Source: Bog-159 sp049520215 (GTDB lineage: Bacteria; Acidobacteriota; Terriglobia; Bryobacterales; Bryobacteraceae). Taken from it: 27,657 nucleotides of DNA. Made by a program: the position numbers and the translations under genes. The notes under the pieces are model-generated. The model saw only the letters and a list, made by a program, of their open reading frames with translations. It made no database searches and had not been told where the DNA came from. The stretch lies in contig JBEKPZ010000063.1 of assembly GCA_049520215.1 (NCBI GenBank), forward strand, positions 1 to 27,657, in the 5' to 3' direction. Positions 7,381 to 13,222 of this stretch are shown here, in pieces; within the stretch, counting starts at the first letter, position 1; each line of letters begins with the position of its first letter.

Positions 7381-7500
7381 GAAATCCCTAAGTCCGGCGT
7401 TGCCCCCGGCGGCGTAGGACGGATCCCGCACAATCTGGCGTGCGCCGCGGAATGCGGCGTACGCGGCCCACGCATTCGGCAAAACGGAACCGCGAACCAA
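7381..7500 (-). pseudogene. Possible relic of an FGE/SUMF1-type domain C-terminus
   Basis: On the minus strand the frame reads LVRGSVLPNAWAAYAAFRG, then ARQIVRDPSYAAGGNAGLRDF. The spacing of RGS, the AAY-x-x-FR pair and a final N-x-G-x-R resembles the last 40 residues of formylglycine-generating-enzyme-like domains (RGGSW...R.AYR...GFR). No start codon or upstream domain remains in the 270 bp between 7284 and 7551, and nothing else is recognised there. Tentative. Confidence 0.25.
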
Positions 7501-7531
7501 GGTGATCGGCGGCCAGGAAAAGGAAGGGATA

Positions 7532-7555
7532 GACAGGCCAGGAGGCCTGTCCTAC
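7532..7555 (-). repeat. Short palindromic element overlapping the hppD stop codon
   Basis: On the minus strand GTAGGACAGGCC, TCCT and GGCCTGTC form a hairpin with 8-bp arms (GACAGGCC/GGCCTGTC, 7532-7551). The second to fourth bases of the element (TAG) are the hppD stop codon. Other copies have TGG at that place, so one G-to-A difference makes the stop. Confidence 0.85.
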
Positions 7556-8676
7556 AAATTCCCGCGCCGCGCCTGTTCCCGCTCCAACGCCTCGAACAGC
7601 GCCTTGAAGTTCCCCTTGCCGAAGCTCCGGCTGCCCTTGCGCTGAATCACTTCATAAAACAATGTCGGCCGGTCTTCCACGGGCTTGGTGAAGATCTGCA
7701 GCATATAACCCTCATCGTCGCGATCCACCAAAATGCCCAGCTCCGCCAAGCGGTCGATAGGTTCGTCGATCGGTCCTGTGCGCGCGGTCAGATCCTCGTA
7801 GTAAGCCGCTGGCACCCGCAGAAACTCGATGCCCTGGTCGCGCAACTTCGTCACCGTGTCGATAATGTTATCCGTGGCCATGGCGATATGCTGCACGCCC
7901 GGCCCATGATAGAAATCCAGATACTCCTCGATCTGCGACTTCCGCTTGCCCTCCGCCGGCTCGTTAATCGGAAACTTCACCCGATCGTTGCCGTTGGCCA
8001 TCACCTTGGACATCAGCGCCGAATACTCCGTGCTGATATCGTTGTCGTCGAAGTGCTGATACAGTCGGAAGCCCATCACATCGCGATAGAAATCCACCCA
8101 GGTATTCATCTCGCCCCGGCCGACGTTGCCGACCATATGGTCGATGTACTTCAGCCCTGCCGGCCGCGCCACGCAATCGGCGCCCTCCACCGGCGCGAAG
8201 CCCGGCAGGAAGACGCCGCGATAGTTGCGCCGGTCCACGAAAGAGTGAATGGTGTCGCCGTAAGTGGCGATGGCGGAGATGCGCACTTCGCCATGCTCGT
8301 CGCGCAGAGTCTCCGGCTCTCGCACCTCGCCTGCGCCGCGCCCCGTCGTCTCACGGAAAGCCGCATCCGCGTCGTCCACCCACAGTGCGATATCCCGCAC
8401 GCCATCGCCGTGCAACCGCACGTGCTTGGCAATTGGATGATCGGGCTCGAGCGCGGTGGTGAACACGAACCGGATCTTGCCCTGCTCCACCAGCCACGAT
8501 GCGCGGTCGCGCGTGCCCGTCTCCGGTCCGCGATAAGCCGTCAGCCGCATCCCGAACGCCGACCGGTAGAAATACGCCGCCTGCCTGGCGTTGCCCACAT
8601 AGAACTCCACATAGTCGGTGCCATTCAGAGGAAGAAAATCCCTCTCGCCGGTTTGTGCTTCCGTTAATGTTTGCAT
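7552..8676 (-). CDS. hppD: 4-Hydroxyphenylpyruvate dioxygenase
   Basis: HPPD converts 4-hydroxyphenylpyruvate and O2 to homogentisate and CO2, using Fe(II). The 374-residue product is of normal bacterial length and has two VOC-type halves. The N-terminal domain runs from VEFYVGNARQAAYFYRSAFG and the C-terminal domain contains the metal ligands: His in YIDHMVGNV, His in GVQHIAMATDNI, Glu in LFYEVIQRKG. The C-terminal signature GKGNFKALFEALEREQ closes the active site. The start at 8676 is chosen because homology begins soon after and a GGGGGAG ribosome-binding site lies 6 bases upstream; the frame is open further. It overlaps the end of the hisC-like gene by 13 bp, which implies translational coupling and a joint role in tyrosine breakdown. 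The stop codon lies inside a palindromic repeat. Confidence 0.97.
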   Translation of the reverse strand: MQTLTEAQTGERDFLPLNGTDYVEFYVGNARQAAYFYRSAFGMRLTAYRGPETGTRDRASWLVEQGKIRFVFTTALEPDHPIAKHVRLHGDGVRDIALWVDDADAAFRETTGRGAGEVREPETLRDEHGEVRISAIATYGDTIHSFVDRRNYRGVFLPGFAPVEGADCVARPAGLKYIDHMVGNVGRGEMNTWVDFYRDVMGFRLYQHFDDNDISTEYSALMSKVMANGNDRVKFPINEPAEGKRKSQIEEYLDFYHGPGVQHIAMATDNIIDTVTKLRDQGIEFLRVPAAYYEDLTARTGPIDEPIDRLAELGILVDRDDEGYMLQIFTKPVEDRPTLFYEVIQRKGSRSFGKGNFKALFEALEREQARRGNL

Positions 8677-9773
8677 AATCGCTCCCCCACCGCCTCCACG
8701 CATCGCATATTCTCGTCGTCCGTTCCCGTCGATATCCGAATGCATTGCGGCAACCCAAATGCCCCCAGCGGCCGCACGATCACGCCCTCCCGCAGCAGCG
8801 CTTCCGTCAACCCGCGCGCCTCTTCCGCGCTGGCGAACGGCAGCATCACGAAGTTGGCGTCCGAAGGAACCGCGGCGATCCCCATGCCGCGGAACGAATC
8901 CGTCAGCAGCCGCAGCCCGCGCGCGTTCAGCTCCAGCGAGCGATGCAGGAATTCCTTGTCCATCAGCGCGCCGATGCCCGCGGCCTGCGCCAGGGTGCTG
9001 GGTTCGAACGGCAGCTTCACCTTCAACAGATTGGCGATCAGATCCTCGTGCGCGAATCCGTACCCGATGCGCACGCCCGCCAGCCCGTAGATCTTCGAGA
9101 AAGTACGCAGCGTGATCACGTTGTCGTAGCGGTAGTGCATCGAATCCGGATAGCGCGGGTTGTCCTGCGCGTATTCGAAATAAGCTTCGTCCAGGATGAT
9201 CAGCACGCGCTCCGGCACGTGCCGGTAGAAGCTGTCGAATTCCTGCCTGGTGAAAATGGTTCCGGTCGGATTGTTGGGATTCGCCAGGTAGATGATTTTG
9301 GTGTTTTCGGTTATCTGTGCCGCAAGCGCGGGCAGATCGTAGTGCCAGTCGCGATACGGCACGGTGCGATACTTCACGCCGCGGGAACGCGCCAGCACCT
9401 GGAAGCCGATGAAGGCCGCATCCGTGGTCAGCACCTCGTCATCGTCGCAAAGAAAGGTCCTGATGATGCCGGACATGATCCCCTCCGACCCGCTTCCCGC
9501 AATCACGTTCGCCGGCTTCAGGTCGAAGTTCTCAGCCAGCGTGCGGCGCAGGTCCAGGCCGCCGTTGGGGTAAAGATTCAGTCCGCTCAACTCCCGCCGG
9601 ACGGCTTCCAATGCCAGTGGCGAAGGGCCCAGGGGGTTTTCGTTGGAAGCCAGCTTCGAGACATTGGTCAAGCCGTATTCACGGCGCACCTCGTCGATGG
9701 AGCGGCCCGCCTCATACGGGCGCAGCGATTCGATATATGGCGGGACCAAAGGCATCGGGATGTCATTTACCAT
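8664..9773 (-). CDS. hisC: HisC-like class I/II aminotransferase, probably acting on aromatic amino acids
   Basis: The 369-residue PLP enzyme is of histidinol-phosphate aminotransferase type. Visible motifs are SNENPLGPSP near the N-terminus, NPNNPTG, DEAYFEY (PLP ring contact) and TFSKIYGLAGVRIGYG with the Schiff-base Lys. RISTGTDDEN near the end contains the substrate-carboxylate Arg. No other histidine-biosynthesis gene is nearby. The gene instead overlaps hppD by 13 bp, so a role as tyrosine/aromatic aminotransferase making 4-hydroxyphenylpyruvate is more likely than histidine synthesis. HisC paralogues with aromatic activity are well known. The ATG at 9773 sits inside a 12-bp palindrome, and an in-frame ATG six codons later is an alternative. 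The divergent exporter starts only 36 bp away, so the promoter must overlap one of the two coding regions. Confidence 0.9.
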   Translation of the reverse strand: MVNDIPMPLVPPYIESLRPYEAGRSIDEVRREYGLTNVSKLASNENPLGPSPLALEAVRRELSGLNLYPNGGLDLRRTLAENFDLKPANVIAGSGSEGIMSGIIRTFLCDDDEVLTTDAAFIGFQVLARSRGVKYRTVPYRDWHYDLPALAAQITENTKIIYLANPNNPTGTIFTRQEFDSFYRHVPERVLIILDEAYFEYAQDNPRYPDSMHYRYDNVITLRTFSKIYGLAGVRIGYGFAHEDLIANLLKVKLPFEPSTLAQAAGIGALMDKEFLHRSLELNARGLRLLTDSFRGMGIAAVPSDANFVMLPFASAEEARGLTEALLREGVIVRPLGAFGLPQCIRISTGTDDENMRCVEAVGERLCKH

Positions 9774-9778
9774 GGTAA
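9767..9778. promoter_or_regulatory. 12-bp palindrome over the hisC-like start codon
   Basis: TTACCATGGTAA is a perfect palindrome containing the hisC-like ATG. A second palindrome, GGCCGCGGCC, lies at 9798-9807 just before the divergent exporter start. Either could bind a regulator controlling both genes; this is inference from position only. Confidence 0.3.
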
Positions 9779-9809
9779 TTCGGATGACACGCAAAGGGGC
9801 CGCGGCCAA

Positions 9810-11120
9810 TTGACTCTTCCTGCCACTCTGCGCGCGCTGCGTTACCGCAATTTCCAACTGTTCTTCGGCGGCCAGTTGATCTCGCTCACCGGCACCTGGA
9901 TGCAGAACGTCGCCCAGGCCTGGCTGGTCTACCGGCTTACCGGGTCGTCGGTGCTGCTGGGCCTGGTAAGCTTCTGCGGGCAGATTCCCGTGTTCCTGAT
10001 TGCTCCGCTGGGCGGTATTGTGGCGGATCGCTTCCGCCGCCAGCGGGTGGTGATCGGCACGCAGACCGCCGCCATGCTGCTGGCGCTCATTTTGGCGGCC
10101 CTCACCATCACCGGCGCCGTGCGCATCTGGCATGTCTTCGTTCTGGCGGCGCTGCTCGGGATTGTGAACGCTTTCGATATCCCCGCGCGGCAGGCGTTCT
10201 TCGTGGAGATGGTGGGGCGCGAAGACCTGATCAACGCCATCGCCTTGAACTCCTCGATGTTCAACGCCTCGCGCATCATCGGCCCGGCCGTGGCCGGCAT
10301 CCTGGTGGCCGGCATCGGCGAAGGCTGGTGTTTTTTCGTGAACGGCGTGAGCTACATCGCGGTGATCGCCGGGCTGCTTCTCATGAGGTTGGAACCCCAC
10401 AAACCCGTCCAGCGGACCGCATCGCCGCTGGCGGACGTGCTCGAAGGATTCCGATTTGTCATCGCCAGCCCGCCCATTCACTACTTGTTGATCATGCTGG
10501 GAATCCTGAGCGTGACCGGCATGCCGTTCGCCGTGCTCATGCCGATCTTCGCCGACCAGATCCTGCACGGCGGCGCCAAGGGGATGGGCATCCTGATGGG
10601 CGCTTCGGGCGTGGGCGCGCTGGCTGGCGCTTTGCTGCTGGCCTCGCGCGAAGCCGTTAAGGGCCTGGGGCGCTGGGTGGGGATTTCGGCGGGCGCGTTC
10701 GGCGCGGCTCTCATTGCGTTTTCGGTTTCGCGTTCGTTCTGGGTCTCGTGCGCGCTGCTGCTGCCGGTGGGCTTCGCCATGATGGTGGAGATGGCATCCT
10801 CCAACACGCTGATCCAAACCATGTCGCCGGATCGCCTGCGCGGGCGCGTGATGTCGGTCTATTCGATGATGTTCATGGGCATGGCGCCGCTCGGCGCGGT
10901 GGTCAGCGGTGTGACCGCCGCGCGCTGGGGGGCGCCCGCGACCGTGGCCGGCGGCGGCGTCATCTGCATGGCGGCGGCCGCGGTCTTCGGCTGGCGCTGG
11001 CCGGCATTGCGGTCCGAAGCGCGCCGCCTGATCGCCGCCGCCCAGATGGCCGGAGGCGTGCCGCCCCAGAGCGCTACCGGCGGCAGCGTGGCGATCAAGA
11101 CGGGTGGTGAAGCAGCGTGA
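9810..11120 (+). CDS. MFS exporter, EntS-like (MFS_3 family)
   Basis: The 436-residue membrane protein has about 12 helices. It begins with the MFS_3 pattern LRYRNFQLFFGGQLISLTGTWMQ-type N-terminus and contains the cytoplasmic loop motif GGIVADRFRRQRVV after helix 2. FDIPARQAFFVEMV and NSSMFNASRIIGPAVAG are typical of this group, which includes the enterobactin exporter EntS and macrolide exporters. A hydrophilic tail of about 30 residues follows helix 12. The TTG at 9810 is the best start because homology begins there and no in-frame ATG is suitably placed; a GGGG stretch upstream is a weak ribosome-binding site. The stop overlaps the start of the DNA glycosylase gene (GTGA). The substrate is unknown. 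Confidence 0.88.
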   Translation: MTLPATLRALRYRNFQLFFGGQLISLTGTWMQNVAQAWLVYRLTGSSVLLGLVSFCGQIPVFLIAPLGGIVADRFRRQRVVIGTQTAAMLLALILAALTITGAVRIWHVFVLAALLGIVNAFDIPARQAFFVEMVGREDLINAIALNSSMFNASRIIGPAVAGILVAGIGEGWCFFVNGVSYIAVIAGLLLMRLEPHKPVQRTASPLADVLEGFRFVIASPPIHYLLIMLGILSVTGMPFAVLMPIFADQILHGGAKGMGILMGASGVGALAGALLLASREAVKGLGRWVGISAGAFGAALIAFSVSRSFWVSCALLLPVGFAMMVEMASSNTLIQTMSPDRLRGRVMSVYSMMFMGMAPLGAVVSGVTAARWGAPATVAGGGVICMAAAAVFGWRWPALRSEARRLIAAAQMAGGVPPQSATGGSVAIKTGGEAA

Positions 11121-11680
11121 TCCTCCGCCGCGGCTTTTACGCGCGTCCCACCGTCGAAGTCGCGCGCGGACTGCTGGGCAAGATCCTGGTGCACGGCGAG
11201 ACCTCCGGCAAGATCGTGGAGACCGAAGCCTACCTCGGTGGCGACGATCTGGCCGCGCACTCCGCGCGTGGTGTCACCCCTCGCACGCGCGTCATCTTCG
11301 GACCGCCGGGCCACGCTTACGTGTACTTCATCTATGGCATGTACGAGTGCCTGAACCTGGTCGCGGAGCCGGACGGCCAGCCCGGATGCGTGCTGATTCG
11401 CGCCCTGGAGCCGGTGGTGGGCATCGAGACCATGCAGCGCCGTCGTCCGGCCGCTCACACGATTCGCGATCTGGCGTCCGGACCGGGGCGTCTGACGCTG
11501 GCGCTGGGCATCACCCGCGCGCAGAACGGCGTGGATGTGACGCGTGGCTCGCTCACCGTGCGTACTCCGCCAGACGAGGAGCCATTCGAAATCGACGTCA
11601 CGCCGCGTATCGGCATCCGTCACTGCGCCGATTGGCCGCTGCGGTTTACAATCCGGGGGAATCCGTTCGTCAGCCGGTAG
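11117..11680 (+). CDS. 3-Methyladenine DNA glycosylase (AAG/MPG family)
   Basis: This enzyme removes alkylated purines such as 3-methyladenine and starts base excision repair. The 187-residue product matches the AAG family in length and order. KIVETEAYLGGDD carries the catalytic Glu and the Tyr that flips the base. HSARGVTPRTRVIFGPPGHA and VYFIYGMYECLN form the DNA-binding core, and GPGRLTLALGI lies near the C-terminus. The GTG start overlaps the exporter stop by 4 bp, so the two are translated from one transcript. GTG is chosen because MILRRGFYARPT is the expected N-terminus. A hairpin at 11815-11844 lies downstream. Confidence 0.93.
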   Translation: MILRRGFYARPTVEVARGLLGKILVHGETSGKIVETEAYLGGDDLAAHSARGVTPRTRVIFGPPGHAYVYFIYGMYECLNLVAEPDGQPGCVLIRALEPVVGIETMQRRRPAAHTIRDLASGPGRLTLALGITRAQNGVDVTRGSLTVRTPPDEEPFEIDVTPRIGIRHCADWPLRFTIRGNPFVSR

Positions 11681-11719
11681 GGTAGTGTCCGCGAATTATT
11701 GATGTTCGCTCGAGCTGAT

Positions 11720-11742
11720 GTGGGGCGGCCAAAATTGCCCGC
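11720..11742 (+). repeat. Degenerate palindromic element
   Basis: GTGGGGCGGCCAA followed by AATTGCCCGC gives an imperfect GCGGCCAA/TTGCCCGC hairpin. It combines the GTGGGGC box of the double-hairpin family with the GGGCAATTGCCC-like core seen at 16737 and 22150. Confidence 0.5.
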
Positions 11743-11814
11743 ACAAGGTCCAAAGTTGCCTGTCACGGTATTATGCGATCGTCAATGACTGTACAGTTCC
11801 GGGTGCCCGGCGTG

Positions 11815-11844
11815 GCGCAGACGATCGTTGTTTGTCGTCTGCGC
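11815..11844. repeat. Perfect 10-bp inverted repeat
   Basis: GCGCAGACGA and TCGTCTGCGC are perfectly complementary with a 10-nt loop. The hairpin lies 135 bp after the glycosylase stop and has no T-tract. It may be a transcript-end structure or an operator. The rest of 11681-11903 holds no recognised gene. Confidence 0.5.
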
Positions 11845-11903
11845 ACCGTGCTCGAACTCGGCAGGCCACGAAAAAACGATTGGCCTGGCCCACAGCTAAG
11901 TAG

Positions 11904-12100
11904 CTACTGGCGTTCCACAACCAACACGGTGAATGACCCCGGCTTCGGTCTCATCCTGGAACCTTGTGTGCCGGCAGGCGGCGCCACCATCTCGGCCGGG
12001 GCACGGGGTACTTCTTCGTCACTTTCAATCCCGGCGCCTCCGCGGCTGTTGCCAGGGCGGCCACCGCGACCAAAATCCAGAATCCAGCGGATAGTTTCAA
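11904..12100 (-). pseudogene. Internally deleted secreted protein gene (YncE-like beta-propeller relic?)
   Basis: AGAGGAGG followed six bases later by a TTG start (12100) opens a frame with a textbook signal peptide (MKLSAGFWILVAVAAL, then ATAAEA) and a mature start PGLKVTKKYPVP. That frame stops at 11951 after 49 residues. The adjacent frame carries a plausible protein C-terminus, GSRMRPKPGSFTVLVVERQ, ending at 11904. In acidobacterial YncE-like proteins a KVTKKYPVP-type start and an F-T-V-L-V ending are separated by about 300 residues. This looks like both ends of such a gene fused by a deletion with a frameshift. The family assignment is from memory and uncertain, but the broken state is clear from the frames. 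Confidence 0.45.
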
Positions 12101-12141
12101 GGGAATCCTCCTCTCGCAATGACGGGTCCAGATCTTACTTA

Positions 12142-12492
12142 TTAACTGCCGTCGGCATTAACGGCGACTTCCGGCTTCTTGCCGTTTTTCTCGATGACGG
12201 CTTCGCAGCTTACCGTCGAACCTCTGGTAACCGATTCAACGCGCAAGATCTTGCCGGAGCCCGCCTTGGTCCGAAGGGCTTTTTGCGCGGCTTCCGGTAG
12301 GCTTTCGAAGGCCATCGCCTCCTCCACTTCCACGATCGCGCCCGAAGCATCCATCAGGATGTCGCGCGACTTCCCGTTAACCGTGGTCTCGGCTTCGTAA
12401 TACGTCTTACCGCGCTCCACCTCTCTCGATAGCCCGCGCAACTTCGCCGTCTTGATCTGTTACTGCACTGCTTTTTGCACGGGAGGCGGGAG
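12142..12492 (-). pseudogene. Truncated PepSY-like secreted protein gene
   Basis: The intact part (from the TTG at 12441, 99 residues) reads REVERGKTYYEAETTVNGKS, then DILMDASGAIVEVEE, then AFESLPEAAQKAL. This is the two-repeat pattern of PepSY-like (DUF2874-type) periplasmic proteins. Upstream in the same frame, codons encode LPPPVQKAVQ, then an in-frame TAA (12460-12462), then QIKTAKLRGLS. That is the missing start of the first repeat interrupted by a nonsense codon. The sequence breaks off directly after the toxin gene stop, with no signal peptide. The gene has therefore lost its 5' end and gained a stop. Arrival of the toxin-antitoxin cassette could have caused the truncation. Confidence 0.6.
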
Positions 12493-12493
12493 G

Positions 12494-12916
12494 CTATGCG
12501 TTTTCCCACGGATTGAGCAGCGGCACGCCCGACGACTCGAAATCCGTGGTGTTCCGCGTCATGATATACAGGCCATGGCGGCGGGCGGTAGCCGCGATCA
12601 GGCCGTCGCTGGCCGGTATCGTCCGGCCGGCTTTCTGCGCCGCTGCCGTGAGTTCGCCCCACATGCGGCAGGTTTCCAGATCGACAGGAAGAAGCCGGTC
12701 GCCATAATGACGTTCCAGGGTCTGCAGCCAGCTTTGGAGTTGGCGCTTCTTTTGGCCGTCCTGCAGAAGCGCCACCCCTTTCACAATCTCGCCAATGGTG
12801 ATCGCGCTGACGAATAAATCGTCGCTGTCGAGGTCCCGGATGGCGCTTGCGACACCCGCGTCCGGCTTCGGGAGGCGCAGTTCGGACAACGCGCAGGTGT
12901 CCAGCAACACTTTCAC
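12494..12916 (-). CDS. PIN-domain toxin, VapC/FitB type
   Basis: PIN-domain toxins are Mg-dependent RNases, many cutting tRNA or rRNA. The 140-residue protein keeps the acidic active site: Asp in VLLDTCALSE (residue 6), Glu in ITIGEIVKG (about 43), Asp in PASDGLIAATA (about 104) and Asp in TRNTTDFE (about 123). It starts with GTG overlapping the antitoxin stop by 4 bp (GTGA), the usual coupled arrangement. It is intact and appears functional, and it stands between a permease gene and the truncated PepSY gene it abuts. Confidence 0.93.
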   Translation of the reverse strand: MKVLLDTCALSELRLPKPDAGVASAIRDLDSDDLFVSAITIGEIVKGVALLQDGQKKRQLQSWLQTLERHYGDRLLPVDLETCRMWGELTAAAQKAGRTIPASDGLIAATARRHGLYIMTRNTTDFESSGVPLLNPWENA

Positions 12917-13155
12917 AGTTTCACGTCCCGCACCGGCGACCGGTCGCGTGTGAGGTCCACTCCTTCCAGGCTGGGACCCTTGGCGGTGAGAAACTCCTTG
13001 AACCCCTTGCGCTTGCCGGTCAGCTTCTCATATTCCCGCTGCGCCACGATGACCACCACATCGCCGCGCCTGCGCACGAACTGGGGGCCTTTGGCCAGAG
13101 CTTTGTTCACGACCTCGCTAAACCGATTCTTGGCTTCCGCAAGTTGCCATTCCAT
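12913..13155 (-). CDS. Type II antitoxin, Phd/YefM family
   Basis: The 80-residue protein starts MEWQLAEAKNRFSEVVNKAL, followed by GPQFVRRRGDVVVIVAQREY. This is the Phd/YefM DNA-binding fold, with a toxin-neutralising C-terminal tail (LEGVDLTRDRSPVRDVKL). The ATG at 13155 is chosen because AGGAGG lies 9 bases upstream; an upstream GTG at 13164 would overlap that site. It forms an operon with the PIN toxin. The antitoxin dimer probably represses its own promoter through the 9-bp direct repeats at 13171-13188. Confidence 0.92.
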   Translation of the reverse strand: MEWQLAEAKNRFSEVVNKALAKGPQFVRRRGDVVVIVAQREYEKLTGKRKGFKEFLTAKGPSLEGVDLTRDRSPVRDVKL

Positions 13156-13170
13156 AAAAGGCACCCTCCT

Positions 13171-13218
13171 ATCTAGCTAATCTAGCTAAATTATGGCACA
13201 GAAGGTGGGGCAAAGCAA
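13171..13218 (-). promoter_or_regulatory. Promoter and operator of the toxin-antitoxin operon
   Basis: On the minus strand a -35 TTGCTT (13213-13218) and a -10 CATAAT (13190-13195) are separated by 17 bp, with TGC before the -10 as an extended element. Just downstream, over the expected start of transcription, two perfect tandem copies of ATCTAGCTA (plus strand, 13171-13179 and 13180-13188) each contain the palindrome TAGCTA. Antitoxin binding there would give the usual autoregulation. Confidence 0.7.
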
Positions 13219-13222
13219 GCCC

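Noticed and set aside
7381..7500. Variable region of a diversity-generating retroelement, suggested by the FGE/C-type-lectin-like pattern
   Set aside because: No reverse transcriptase, template repeat or intact target gene is present.
8664..10817. 717-codon minus-strand frame extending the hisC-like gene upstream
   Set aside because: The upstream two thirds is antisense to the MFS exporter and has a low-complexity, His/Gln/Arg-rich composition typical of high-GC shadow frames. Family homology starts at 9773.
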